Below the pieces are notes generated by a model. The model was not told where the DNA came from. It searched no databases and worked only from the letters and a program-made list of their open reading frames with translations. A stretch of DNA of 42,931 nt. It comes from Modicisalibacter radicis. Lineage in GTDB: Bacteria > Pseudomonadota > Gammaproteobacteria > Pseudomonadales > Halomonadaceae. Position numbers and translations under genes: made by a program. Of the stretch, positions 34,519 to 42,259 are shown in pieces (the first letter of the stretch is position 1; every line of letters starts with the position of its first letter). The stretch lies in the NCBI RefSeq assembly GCF_900961225.1, contig NZ_CAAHFN010000066.1:1-42931 (forward strand). Direction: 5' to 3'.

Positions 34519-35760
34519 TCAGTCGGCGGTTGCCTCGTCTCGCCGTTCGCTCCGCGCCGCCGATGAGCGCTGCGACACGCCACCGGGCGCCGGTCCGGGC
34601 GGGCGTAACCCCAGCGTGATCAGCCCGCCGATCAGGCCCCAGAAGGCCGCTCCGATGCCCAGCAGTTTCAGCCCCGAGGCGGTGATCAGGAAAGTGACCG
34701 CCGCGGCCTCGCGTTGCCGCGGATCGGCGAGGGCATTGTGCAGGCTGGTGGCGATGGTCGAGAGCAGGGCGAGGCCGGCGACGGTAACGATCAACGCGTT
34801 CGGCAGGGCGTTGAACAGCGTACCGATCGAACCGCCGAACGCCCCGGCAAGCAGATAGAAGCCGCCGGCCGCGGCGGCCGCCACGTAACGTCGCTGAGGG
34901 TCGGGATGCGCTTCGGGGCCCATGCAGATGGCGGCGGTGATCGCCGCCAGGCACACCGAGAAACCGCCGAACGGCGCCAGCACGAGCGTCGCCAGCCCGG
35001 TCCAGGCGATCAGCGGCGATATCGGCGTACGGTAGCCCGCGGCGCGTAGCGTGGCGACACCCGGGGCATTCTGCGAGGCCATGCTGACGACGAACAGCGG
35101 AATCCCCACCCCGATCAGCGACGACCACGAGAAGCTCGGCACGATCAAGCTCGGCGCGGTGAACACCAGCGCCGTGCGCTCGGCCTCGATGCCGCCCTGC
35201 AGCCAGGCCACGGCCAGCCCCACCGCGAGCACCAGAAGGATCGTGTAGCGCGGCAGCCAGCGCTTGCCGATCAGGTAGCTTGTGCACATCGCCGCGACGA
35301 GGGTGAAATCGGCCTCCAGGGCAGCGAAGGCATCGATGCCGAACTGCAGCAGCACGCCGGCGAGCATGGCCGCGGCGACCGCCTGGGGAATGCGCTCCAT
35401 CAACCGCGCGAAGAGCCCGGTCACCCCGCACAGCAGCACCAGCAGCGCCGAGAACAGGAATACCCCGATCGCCTCGTTGAGCCCGACTCCCGGCAGGCTG
35501 GTGGCAAGCAGCGCCGCGCCCGGCGTCGACCAGGCGGTGAGTACCGGCTCGCGGTAATGCAGCGATAGCCCCAACGAGGTGACGCCCATGCCCAGCCCCA
35601 GCATGCTCAACCAGGCGCCGATCTGCAGCGGGCCGGCGCCGGCCGCCTCGGCGGCCTGGAAGATGATCACCGCCGAGCTGGTATAGCCGACCAGCACGGC
35701 GACGAAGCCGGCGACCAGCGCCGAGGGGGACAGGTCGTGCATCACTGAGCGGCGGGGCAT
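34519..35760 (-). CDS. BenE/YdcO-family membrane transporter
   Basis: A 413-residue inner-membrane protein with 11-12 hydrophobic segments. It starts DLSPSALVAGFVAVLVGYTSSAVIIFQAA and has LTAWSTPGAALLATSLPG, VSMASQNAPGVATLRAAGYRTPISPLI and TLVLAPFGGFSVCLAAITAAICMGPEAHPD, all typical of the BenE benzoate/H+ symporter family. YdcO of E. coli is a close relative in layout: it too lies next to an XRE-cupin regulator gene. The real substrate is unknown. GGAGA precedes the ATG. A palindrome 20 bases upstream probably controls it. Confidence 0.92.
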   Translation of the reverse strand: MPRRSVMHDLSPSALVAGFVAVLVGYTSSAVIIFQAAEAAGAGPLQIGAWLSMLGLGMGVTSLGLSLHYREPVLTAWSTPGAALLATSLPGVGLNEAIGVFLFSALLVLLCGVTGLFARLMERIPQAVAAAMLAGVLLQFGIDAFAALEADFTLVAAMCTSYLIGKRWLPRYTILLVLAVGLAVAWLQGGIEAERTALVFTAPSLIVPSFSWSSLIGVGIPLFVVSMASQNAPGVATLRAAGYRTPISPLIAWTGLATLVLAPFGGFSVCLAAITAAICMGPEAHPDPQRRYVAAAAAGGFYLLAGAFGGSIGTLFNALPNALIVTVAGLALLSTIATSLHNALADPRQREAAAVTFLITASGLKLLGIGAAFWGLIGGLITLGLRPPGPAPGGVSQRSSAARSERRDEATAD

Positions 35761-35779
35761 GAGCGTCTCCGGATCGGTT

Positions 35780-35795
35780 GTGCGTTATAACGCAC
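35780..35795. promoter_or_regulatory. perfect 16-bp palindrome, probable operator of the XRE-cupin regulator
   Basis: GTGCGTTATAACGCAC is its own reverse complement and lies in the divergent gap, 20 bases before the transporter ATG. Its centre contains TATAAC, a possible -10 box of the transporter, so binding would block RNA polymerase. A second half-like sequence, TTGCGCAC, follows at 35797-35804. A separate TACAAT at 35829-35834 could be the -10 box of the regulator gene. Confidence 0.75.
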
Positions 35796-35879
35796 GTTGC
35801 GCACACGTTAGCACCGCGGCCTTTGGCGTACAATTGCTCGCACGTCCGTATTCCAGCACGTATTCCAGGTAGCCCAGCC

Positions 35880-36440
35880 ATGTCGACCGATCCCCGCACG
35901 CACATCCCTGCCACCCTCAGGCATCTGCGCCAGTCGAGGGGCTGGAGTCTCGAGCGCTGCGCCGACGCGACCGCGGTCAGCAAGGCCATGCTCGGCCAGA
36001 TCGAGCGCGGCGAGTCGAGCCCCACCGTGGCCACGCTATGGAAGATCGCCAGCGGTTTCGGGGTATCGTTCTCGGTGTTCTTCGGGGAAGCGACCGGGGC
36101 CGACAGTCACGTGCCTGATGGTGCCGGGGAGGATGCCCACTGGCAGGATGCCGCCGGCATGGGCCTGGACGTGCTGATACCCTTCGATGCCGCGCTCGGC
36201 TGCGAGATGTTCGCCGTCACCCTGGCACCCGGTGCGATGAGCGCCTCGGCGCCGCACGCCAGCGGGGTCATCGAGCACGTCATCGCCCTGGACGACGGGG
36301 TCGAGATCGCCGTCGACGGCCGGTGGCACAGCCTGGCGGCGGGGCAGGCACGGCGCTTCGCCGCCGACCGTCCGCATGCCTATCGCAACCGCCGCTTGCA
36401 GCCGGTGCGCTTCCACGATCTGGTTCATTACCCGCGTTGA
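35880..36440 (+). CDS. XRE-family regulator with cupin domain (SutR/YdcN-like)
   Basis: A 186-residue regulator. The helix-turn-helix spans about 10-64 (LRHLRQSRGWSLERCADATAVSKAMLGQIERGESSPTVATLWKIASGFGV), and a cupin sensor domain spans about 110-184 (PHASGVIEHVIALDDGVEIAVDGRWHSLAAGQARRFAADRPHAYRN). It is divergent from a BenE-family gene, the same pair as E. coli sutR(ydcN)-ydcO. It most likely represses or tunes the transporter through the palindrome at 35780-35795. The frame upstream of 35880 is open but has no good start. The ligand is unknown. Confidence 0.9.
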   Translation: MSTDPRTHIPATLRHLRQSRGWSLERCADATAVSKAMLGQIERGESSPTVATLWKIASGFGVSFSVFFGEATGADSHVPDGAGEDAHWQDAAGMGLDVLIPFDAALGCEMFAVTLAPGAMSASAPHASGVIEHVIALDDGVEIAVDGRWHSLAAGQARRFAADRPHAYRNRRLQPVRFHDLVHYPR

Positions 36441-36453
36441 AGTGGGCCGGGGG

Positions 36454-37335
36454 TCATTCCAGGCGTAACCGTTCGAGCGACGTCGGGCGGTACCTGGCCA
36501 GCAGCGCCCACAGGATCGCCGCGCTTTCGGCGTCGGGATTGCCGTCGTAACGGGCCGGGCGGAAGTGCATCTGGAAGGCGCGCAGCGCCGCGCGGGTCTG
36601 GCCGTCGAGTTCGCCGCTTGCGATCACCGGGTAGCCGTAGGCGGCCAGCGCCCGCTGCCATTGGCCGAGCGTCGGCGGCTGCCCTTCGAAGCGTACCCGG
36701 TAGGCGGCGACACTCGCCGGATCCGGCCAGGCACCGATACCGGCGCGATGCAGCCGCGCCCAGGGAAAGCGAGGGCCGGGGTCGATCTTGCGCTGCGGGG
36801 CGATGTCGGCGTGGGCGACGACATTCGTCGGGTCGATGGCGTAGCGTTCGACGATATCCCGGGCGACGGCGACCACGGCATCGATCTGAACCGCTGGAAA
36901 GCGGTCCCAGCGCATGCCTTGGGCGGTGTCGAGGGGGCCGTGATTGACGATCTCGATGCCGATCGAGGTGTCGTTGAGGTTGCTGCGGTTGCGCCAGGCG
37001 CTGGCGCCGGCGTGCCAGGCGCGACGCGACTCGTCGACCAGCTGGTAGATTCGCGGTGCGGCGTGGCCATCCCCGGGGTGGCGGGGGATCAGGTAGTGGA
37101 CGCTGACGTGGGGTCCGGTCAGGGTCTTCAGCGATCGCGCGTCGCCGCTGTCGGTGTAGTGCAGCACCAGATGACGGATCCGTGAACTCTGTGCCGGTGC
37201 GGTATGGCGCCGGTCGACCTGGTAGCCGGTCCGTTCTTCGATTCCCGGCGTCGTGCCGCAGGCCGCCAGCAGCGCGCTCGCTGCCAGCAGAGCCAGCGCC
37301 GGCCACGGCGAAGGGGGGCGGATGAGTCGTGGCAT
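36454..37335 (-). CDS. amiD: N-acetylmuramoyl-L-alanine amidase, AmiD-like lipoprotein
   Basis: A 293-residue peptidoglycan or anhydro-muropeptide amidase. The signal peptide ends in the lipobox LLAAC (C26), so it is anchored to a membrane, probably the outer one as AmiD is. The amidase_2 zinc ligands are H59 (LVLHYTD), H175 (VVAHADIAP) and D185 (KIDPGPRFPW); the AWHAG and NDTSIGIEIVNHG segments are typical. A C-terminal helical region (about 215-285) with DGQTRAALRAFQMHFRP looks like a peptidoglycan-binding domain. It lies four bases upstream of the DUF3307 stop and may share its transcript. Confidence 0.92.
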   Translation of the reverse strand: MPRLIRPPSPWPALALLAASALLAACGTTPGIEERTGYQVDRRHTAPAQSSRIRHLVLHYTDSGDARSLKTLTGPHVSVHYLIPRHPGDGHAAPRIYQLVDESRRAWHAGASAWRNRSNLNDTSIGIEIVNHGPLDTAQGMRWDRFPAVQIDAVVAVARDIVERYAIDPTNVVAHADIAPQRKIDPGPRFPWARLHRAGIGAWPDPASVAAYRVRFEGQPPTLGQWQRALAAYGYPVIASGELDGQTRAALRAFQMHFRPARYDGNPDAESAAILWALLARYRPTSLERLRLE

Positions 37336-37339
37336 GGCG

Positions 37340-38083
37340 TTACATGACCGCCAGTGCGCGGCGAATCAGGATGCCCAGGCACAGCGTCAGGGCGAAGCTC
37401 AGCATGGTGCCCAGCAATACGTACTCGGTCAGCTTGCGGTCGCGGTCCTCGCGCAACTCGCCGAAGCGCAGCACCGACTTGGCGGCGAGCAGGAAGCCGA
37501 TCGGCACCAACTGATCGGCGAGCACGAAGGTCAGCACCAGAAAGCGCTCAAGCATGCCGATACGCGCGCCGGCGTCGGCTAGCATGCCGCTGGTGTCGAC
37601 CTGGCGGCTCCAGCGCTGCATGATCAGCGCGATCAGGATCGAGGTGGGGCGCAATACCAGCAGATAGCCGAGGGCCACCAGCAAGGGCGCCGGTTGCAGC
37701 AACCAGCCGCCGAGGCCGACCAGCCAGACGGGCGATTCGATCAGCAGTGCCCAGACCACCAGCAGCACGCCAATGTGCAGTGCCTGGTCGAGCAGGAAGT
37801 AGCGCGCCCGCGGCGGCGCGTAACTCTTGGCGATATCGATCGCCAGATGCGTCACGGCGATCACCATGGCGGCGAGTCCGGCCGGCAGGAGCGGTTGCGC
37901 GCCGACCAGCAGCGCGGCCAGCGCCAGCAGGCCGTGCAGGCCGGAATGCAGGTAGACGGCCGGCGACAGGTGGTGCCGGCTTTCCTTGCTGCGCACCCAG
38001 GCCTGGCTCTGGAGCAGGAAATCGCCGGCCAGATGGGCGAGCAGCAGCAACAGCAGCAGCGACAGGCCGTTCGAGTCCATCAT
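37340..38083 (-). CDS. DUF3307 membrane protein
   Basis: A 247-residue integral membrane protein with about six hydrophobic segments. The first contains LLLAHLAGDFLLQSQAWVRSKE, the DUF3307 signature, and HSGLHGLLALAALL and THLAIDIAKSYAPPRARYFLLDQALHIG follow; His and Asp within membrane helices are conserved in the family. Function unknown. The ATG at 38083 (or the adjacent one at 38080) overlaps the satD stop, and GAGGGAGG precedes it inside satD, so the two proteins are made together. This pairing with a SatD-family gene occurs in many genomes. Confidence 0.88.
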   Translation of the reverse strand: MMDSNGLSLLLLLLLAHLAGDFLLQSQAWVRSKESRHHLSPAVYLHSGLHGLLALAALLVGAQPLLPAGLAAMVIAVTHLAIDIAKSYAPPRARYFLLDQALHIGVLLVVWALLIESPVWLVGLGGWLLQPAPLLVALGYLLVLRPTSILIALIMQRWSRQVDTSGMLADAGARIGMLERFLVLTFVLADQLVPIGFLLAAKSVLRFGELREDRDRKLTEYVLLGTMLSFALTLCLGILIRRALAVM

Positions 38084-38715
38084 GCCTCCCTCAGGCGTTG
38101 ACCGACGTGGGTCAGGTAATCGCGGATCAGCGGCCAGCGGGCGGCCACCAGACGGCGATTGATGGTCGGCTGGGTACGTTCCAGGCGTCTTGCCAGGGCT
38201 TGCTGCGATTCGTCGTGCAGCAGGCTGTGATAGGCCACCTCGGCAGAATAGCGCGACCAGTGGCTGAGGATGTCGTCGGCGAAACGCGTCAGCAGCGCGA
38301 GCTCCTCGTCGAGTTGCGGCGTGCCGGTCACCACCACCAGTCGCTGGGAGGTCTCGCTCAGGGCGTCCAGTCGCCGCCCCGAACGCACGAAGGCCTCGCC
38401 CTCGGCCTCGGCGAAATGCGCCGCGTCCGGCACCTCGCCGCCGCCTATGGCGACCGCGATACGGGCGTCCCACGTCACCTGGCGCGAGGGCGATCGCTGG
38501 ATGAGTGCCGCGCGCAGCAGTACCGCAGCGGTCACGCCGTAGCCCGGTTCACTGACGGCCACCTGGAAGCCATCGCCGCGATAGCGGTCGCTACGGGCCG
38601 CGAAACGTCCTTCGATCAGCGCCAGCGCATCGTCCAGCGTGCGGCTCAAGTTCGGCTTGTCGTCGACCTGCTGTGAGCCGACGATGTCGCCGGTCAGGAC
38701 CGCGATGTTGTTCAT
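38080..38715 (-). CDS. SatD-family protein: cyclase-like domain plus helix-turn-helix
   Basis: A 211-residue protein. VLTGDIVGSQ near the start (D10) and DRYRGDGFQV (D48) resemble the two metal-binding aspartate segments of class III nucleotide cyclases. ARIAVAIGGGEV (84-95) and GEAFVRSGRRLDAL (106-119) resemble the following RIGIHTGEV and GxxVNxAxRLEAL blocks; the usual Asn is R111, while the last Arg-Leu is kept. The C-terminus (about 168-197: DESQQALARRLERTQPTINRRLVAARWPLI) is a clear helix-turn-helix. So it may sense or make a nucleotide and bind DNA. AGGTG lies about eight bases before the ATG. It is preceded by four palindromes and a probable LexA box. Confidence 0.85.
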   Translation of the reverse strand: MNNIAVLTGDIVGSQQVDDKPNLSRTLDDALALIEGRFAARSDRYRGDGFQVAVSEPGYGVTAAVLLRAALIQRSPSRQVTWDARIAVAIGGGEVPDAAHFAEAEGEAFVRSGRRLDALSETSQRLVVVTGTPQLDEELALLTRFADDILSHWSRYSAEVAYHSLLHDESQQALARRLERTQPTINRRLVAARWPLIRDYLTHVGQRLREA

Positions 38716-38733
38716 GATGTTGCACCTGCCATT

Positions 38734-38836
38734 TTATAGCCTTTATTAGCTATAAGTAGAGATAATAGCCTAAAAAAGCTATTATTTTATAGCCTAAAAA
38801 GGCTATAAAGCTTATATATAGTCTACAAGGGCTATA
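38734..38836. repeat. array of four palindromes, TATAGC-N8-GCTATA, before satD
   Basis: Unit 1: TTATAGC (38734-38740) and GCTATAA (38749-38755). Unit 2: ATAATAGC (38762-38769) and GCTATTAT (38778-38785). Unit 3: TTTATAGCC (38786-38794) and GGCTATAAA (38801-38809). Unit 4: TATAGT (38817-38822) and GCTATA (38831-38836), with one mismatch. All four have an 8-base spacer between the TAGC/GCTA cores, and the centres are 29, 24 and 29 bases apart. The region is very AT-rich compared with its surroundings. They look like operators for a dimeric DNA-binding protein, for which SatD itself is the obvious candidate; as RNA they would form a row of hairpins in the satD leader. Confidence 0.85.
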
Positions 38837-38866
38837 AAACAAGCCGAATCATCGAAAGCTCTCTTT

Positions 38867-38886
38867 TGCTGTAATTATATACAGTA
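38867..38886. promoter_or_regulatory. LexA-type SOS box
   Basis: TGCTGTAATTATATACAGTA matches the gammaproteobacterial LexA site CTGT-N8-ACAG (TACTGTATATATATACAGTA) with both half-sites intact. It overlaps the -10 box of a leftward promoter, as in typical SOS genes. The nearest gene in that direction is satD, about 150 bases on; no gene lies rightward on the plus strand. Confidence 0.75.
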
Positions 38887-38901
38887 TCGTGGCGAGTCCA
38901 A
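38874..38901 (-). promoter_or_regulatory. predicted promoter for satD-DUF3307
   Basis: On the minus strand TTGGAC (38901-38896) and a perfect TATAAT (38879-38874) are spaced by 16 bases, with the LexA box covering the -10. Transcription would start near 38867 and give a leader of about 150 bases that contains all four palindromes. A tiny frame in the leader (38852-38832, MIRLVL) is probably chance. Confidence 0.6.
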
Positions 38902-38949
38902 GCGTCATCCCCGGGTTGGCTGTAGCAAAATGTAAGCCGCACCGGGCGC

Positions 38950-40125
38950 TCACTGGACCAGCGCGCGGGTGGCCGCTTCCAGACCTTGCAGGGTCAGGGG
39001 ATACATGCGCTCGCCGATCAGTTGCCGGATCAGCCGGTTCGAGTGGGTCAGCTCCCAGGTGCGCGGCGGCATGGGGTTGAGCCAGGCCAGATGGTCGAAC
39101 TTGGTCGCCAGGCGCTGCAGCCAGACGCCGCCGGGCTCGTCGTTGAAATGCTCGACACTGCCGCCGGGATGGCTTATCTCGTAGGGCGACATGGCGGCGT
39201 CGCCGACGATGATCAGCTTGTAGTCGTCGCCGAAGGTACGCAGCAGCTCGAAGGTGGACAGGCGCTCGTCGCGGCGTCGGTTGTCGCGCCATAGCCCTTC
39301 ATAGATGCAATTGTGGAAGTAGAGGTGCTCGAGGTGCTTGAACTCGCTGCGACACGCCGAGAACAGCTCCTCGCAGGTGTGCACGTGGTCGTCCATCGAG
39401 CCGCCGACGTCGAGCAGCAGCAGGACCTTGACGGCGTTGTGGCGTTCGGGGCGCATCCGTACATTGAGAAGGCCTGCGTCGCGGGCGGTGGCATCGATGG
39501 TTGCGTCGATGTCGAACTCCTCGCCGGCGCCGCTGCGCGCGAAGTGGCGCAGGCGGCGCAGCGCCAGCTTGATGTTGCGGGTGCCCAGCTCGCGGCTATC
39601 GTCGTAATCGCGAAAACGACGCTCGTCCCAGACTTTCACGGCGCGGCGCTGGCGCGAGCCATCCTGGCCGATGCGCATGCCCTCGGGGTTGTAGCCGTAG
39701 GCGCCGAAGGGGCTGGTGCCACCGGTACCGATCCACTTGTTGCCGCCGGCATGGCGCTCACGCTGCTCGGCGTAGCGCTGCTTGAAGGTCTCGATCAGCT
39801 GCTCGAGACCGCCGAGCGATTCGATCCGGGCCTTCTCCTCGGCGGACAGCGAACGTTCGAACTCGCGGCGCAGCCAATCGTCGGGGATCAGCGCATCGAT
39901 CGCCGCGTCGAGGTTCTCGATGCCCTCGAACCAGGCGGCGAAGGCGCGATCGAAGCGATCGTAGTGACGCTCGTCCTTGACCAGGGTCAGCCGGGCGAGG
40001 CGATAGAAGGCTTCGCTGTCGGCGAACGCCACGCCGCGCTCGACGCCGGCGTGCAGGTCGAGCAGCTCGCGCAGGGTTACCGGCACGTCATGGCGGCGCA
40101 ACGTTTCGAACAGACCCAGAAACAT
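38950..40125 (-). CDS. vWA domain protein (CoxE-like)
   Basis: A 391-residue cytoplasmic protein. A helical N-terminal region (about 1-125) begins FLGLFETLRRHDVPVTLRELLDL, as is usual in this family, and a von Willebrand A domain (about 230-390) has the metal-ion site DVGGS at 239-243 followed by MDDH. AACTs are not needed to see the partner: it lies three bases downstream of a MoxR-type AAA ATPase. Such MoxR-vWA pairs act as chaperones that insert metals or remodel protein complexes. The client here is unknown. Confidence 0.92.
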   Translation of the reverse strand: MFLGLFETLRRHDVPVTLRELLDLHAGVERGVAFADSEAFYRLARLTLVKDERHYDRFDRAFAAWFEGIENLDAAIDALIPDDWLRREFERSLSAEEKARIESLGGLEQLIETFKQRYAEQRERHAGGNKWIGTGGTSPFGAYGYNPEGMRIGQDGSRQRRAVKVWDERRFRDYDDSRELGTRNIKLALRRLRHFARSGAGEEFDIDATIDATARDAGLLNVRMRPERHNAVKVLLLLDVGGSMDDHVHTCEELFSACRSEFKHLEHLYFHNCIYEGLWRDNRRRDERLSTFELLRTFGDDYKLIIVGDAAMSPYEISHPGGSVEHFNDEPGGVWLQRLATKFDHLAWLNPMPPRTWELTHSNRLIRQLIGERMYPLTLQGLEAATRALVQ

Positions 40126-40128
40126 GCG

Positions 40129-40983
40129 CTAGCGCCTCGTCGTCTGTTGGCGGCGGACCATGAACGCCAGTCGCTCGAGCAGGCCGGTGTCCTGTTCGTT
40201 CTTGACCAGTGCGCCGGCCAGCGGCGGCAGCGCCTCGGCCGGGTCGCGGGCGTACAGCGCCTCGCGGGCGAGCTCGTCGGCCATCAGCAGCTTGAGCCAG
40301 TCGACCAGCTCCGAGGTCGAGGGTTTCTTCCTGATGCCCGGGACGTCGCGAATATCGAAGAACACGTCCAGCGCCTGGGCTACCAGCCGCGACTCGATGT
40401 CGGGAAAGTGCACGGCGACGATCCGTTGCAGGGTCTCGTGGTCGGGGAAATCGATGTAGTGGAAGAAGCAGCGTCGCAGAAAGGCGTCGGGCAGTTCCTT
40501 CTCGTTGTTCGAGGTGATGACGATGATCGGTCGGTGCCGTGCCCGCACGGTGTGGTCGGTCTCGTAGACGTAGAACTCCATGCGATCGAGTTCCTGCAGC
40601 AGGTCGTTGGGAAACTCGATGTCCGCCTTGTCGATCTCGTCGATCAGCAGCACGGCGCGCTCGTCGGCGTCGAAGGCCTCCCACAGCTTACCGGGCCTGA
40701 TGTAGTTACTGACGTCGTCGACGCCCTCGATGCCCAGCTGCGAGTCGCGCAGCCGGCTGACCGCGTCGTACTCGTAGAGGCCCTGCTGGGCCTTGGTGGT
40801 GGACTTGACATGCCAGGTAATCAGGCGGCTGCCCAGCGCGCCGGCCAGTTCCTCGGCGAGCAGGGTCTTGCCGGTACCGGGTTCGCCCTTGATCAACAGG
40901 GGCCGTTCGAGCGTGACGGCGGCATCCACCGCCAGGCGCAGGGCGTCGCTGGCGACGTAGGTGTCGGTGCCTTGGAAAGCCAT
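40129..40983 (-). CDS. MoxR-family AAA+ ATPase
   Basis: A 284-residue AAA+ ATPase. Walker A is GEPGTGKT at 33-40, Walker B is VLLIDEIDKAD with D115 and E116, and a sensor segment IIVITSNNEKELPDAFLRRCFFHYIDFP follows with the sensor asparagine and arginine finger. It works with the vWA protein encoded next. The start is the ATG of MAFQGTDTYVAS; an in-frame TTG at 41010 would add nine residues, and an AGGA lies 11 bases before the ATG. Confidence 0.94.
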   Translation of the reverse strand: MAFQGTDTYVASDALRLAVDAAVTLERPLLIKGEPGTGKTLLAEELAGALGSRLITWHVKSTTKAQQGLYEYDAVSRLRDSQLGIEGVDDVSNYIRPGKLWEAFDADERAVLLIDEIDKADIEFPNDLLQELDRMEFYVYETDHTVRARHRPIIVITSNNEKELPDAFLRRCFFHYIDFPDHETLQRIVAVHFPDIESRLVAQALDVFFDIRDVPGIRKKPSTSELVDWLKLLMADELAREALYARDPAEALPPLAGALVKNEQDTGLLERLAFMVRRQQTTRR

Positions 40984-41060
40984 GAAGGTCTCGTTCCTGG
41001 ATATGATCAAACGAGTGTACGAACGGCGATCGATGGCGGCAACCGCGCGGTCGCCTGGCT

Positions 41061-41987
41061 TCAGGCTGGGGGGCTGGTGGTTACGGGCTCGTCACGAGGC
41101 TCGCCGACCAGGTTGCTGACCGTGCGGTTGCGACCCTGGGCCTTGCACTGATAGAGCGCCGCATCGGCGCAGACCAGCAGGTTGTCCAGCTCGATCGGGG
41201 TGCCCGGTGCGGCGGTGGCCACGCCGATGCTGACGGTGACCACTTCGGCGGTGGGCGAGGTCTCATGGGGGACGCCGACCGCCTGGAGCATGCCGCGCAT
41301 GGCTTCGGCCAGGCGGGTGGCTTCGTCGAGGTCGATGTCGAGCAGCACCACCAGGAACTCCTCGCCGCCGAGGCGAACCACGATATCGGTCTCGCGCCGG
41401 AAGATGTCGCGCAGCACGTTGGCGATCTCGATCAGGCAGGCATCGCCGGCAGGGTGGCCGTAGCGGTCGTTGTACTGCTTGAAATGATCGACATCGATCA
41501 TCAGCGCCGACAGCGGGGACATGCGCCGGCGGCTCAATGGCAGGGCGATCTCGAGGCGCTGTTCGAGCAGGCGGCGGTTGCCGAGTCCGGTGAGCGGATC
41601 GTTGAGGGTCTGCTCGAGCAGTTGCTGGTTCTTCTCGCGCAGGCTGAACAGCAGCGCCTCGATCTCGCGGGTCAGGAAGGCGATGTCGTCGTTGCGCACG
41701 AGCAGCGAGGCGGGCGGAGCCGTGGGCTGGCCGTCATGCTGGTTCCTGACGTAGTCGACCAGGCGATGAAGCGGCTGAATGTACTGACGCCGAATCAGCC
41801 AGTTGGCGGTCAGGATGAAACCCAGCAACAGAACCGCCAGCAGGGCGATGCGGTGGTCGGCGACGCTATCGCCAAGGTTCAGGGAGTCGGCCCGGGCGAG
41901 CAGCCACAAGGCCGAGCCGACCACCATGAACAAGCCGCATAACGTGGTCAACAGGCGTAGCAGGGTACTGTGACGGCGCAATCGCAT
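41061..41987 (-). CDS. membrane-bound diguanylate cyclase (GGDEF)
   Basis: A 308-residue protein. Two membrane helices (about 8-31 and 47-65) frame a short periplasmic loop of some 15 residues, so there is no large sensor domain; a helical linker (about 100-128) leads to a GGDEF domain (about 129-295). The catalytic loop is GGEEF at 207-211 and the inhibitory site RETD (198-201) is intact, so product feedback by cyclic di-GMP is expected, unlike the HDOD-GGDEF protein at 3365-4840. The ATG at 41987 gives a clean membrane start; the frame extends to a TTG at 42023. Confidence 0.9.
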   Translation of the reverse strand: MRLRRHSTLLRLLTTLCGLFMVVGSALWLLARADSLNLGDSVADHRIALLAVLLLGFILTANWLIRRQYIQPLHRLVDYVRNQHDGQPTAPPASLLVRNDDIAFLTREIEALLFSLREKNQQLLEQTLNDPLTGLGNRRLLEQRLEIALPLSRRRMSPLSALMIDVDHFKQYNDRYGHPAGDACLIEIANVLRDIFRRETDIVVRLGGEEFLVVLLDIDLDEATRLAEAMRGMLQAVGVPHETSPTAEVVTVSIGVATAAPGTPIELDNLLVCADAALYQCKAQGRNRTVSNLVGEPRDEPVTTSPPA

Positions 41988-42178
41988 GGGCCTGCTTCGT
42001 AGGTCAGGCACGCCGTGCGGCAAGCCTGTCGATGAGTTTCAGCGCGTATTCCACGAGCGAATCGGGCAGCCTGCCGCGCCAGGTCGTCAGCGATGACCGG
42101 CGGGGCGGTGGTCGCGGTACCGCTGGGCTGTTCGGCAAGCCGTTGCCTGACGCCTGTCTTGCAAAGGCGCTTGGTCAA
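41948..42178 (-). CDS. doubtful small reading frame upstream of the GGDEF gene
   Basis: A 76-codon frame from a TTG at 42178, with a strong AAGGAG four bases upstream, runs into the GGDEF gene. A second frame over the same bases ends at 42004 with LPDSLVEYALKLIDRLAARRA, which looks more protein-like than the first frame's end. A gene broken by a frameshift is possible; so is chance in GC-rich DNA. Nothing else is visible in the 272-base gap between the GGDEF and ABC genes. Confidence 0.2.
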   Translation of the reverse strand: MTKRLCKTGVRQRLAEQPSGTATTAPPVIADDLARQAARFARGIRAETHRQACRTACLTYEAGPCDCAVTVPCYAC

Positions 42179-42259
42179 GCGACTCCTTACTTTACTTAAT
42201 CGGCTGCGTTGACGTGAACTTGAGCCAGAACACGCAGGAGCGCGGTCGTGTCGGGGGCC

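Noticed and set aside
38832..38852. MIRLVL leader peptide in the satD leader
   Set aside because: Six codons with a weak ribosome site and no codon bias to suggest attenuation; kept only as a remark.
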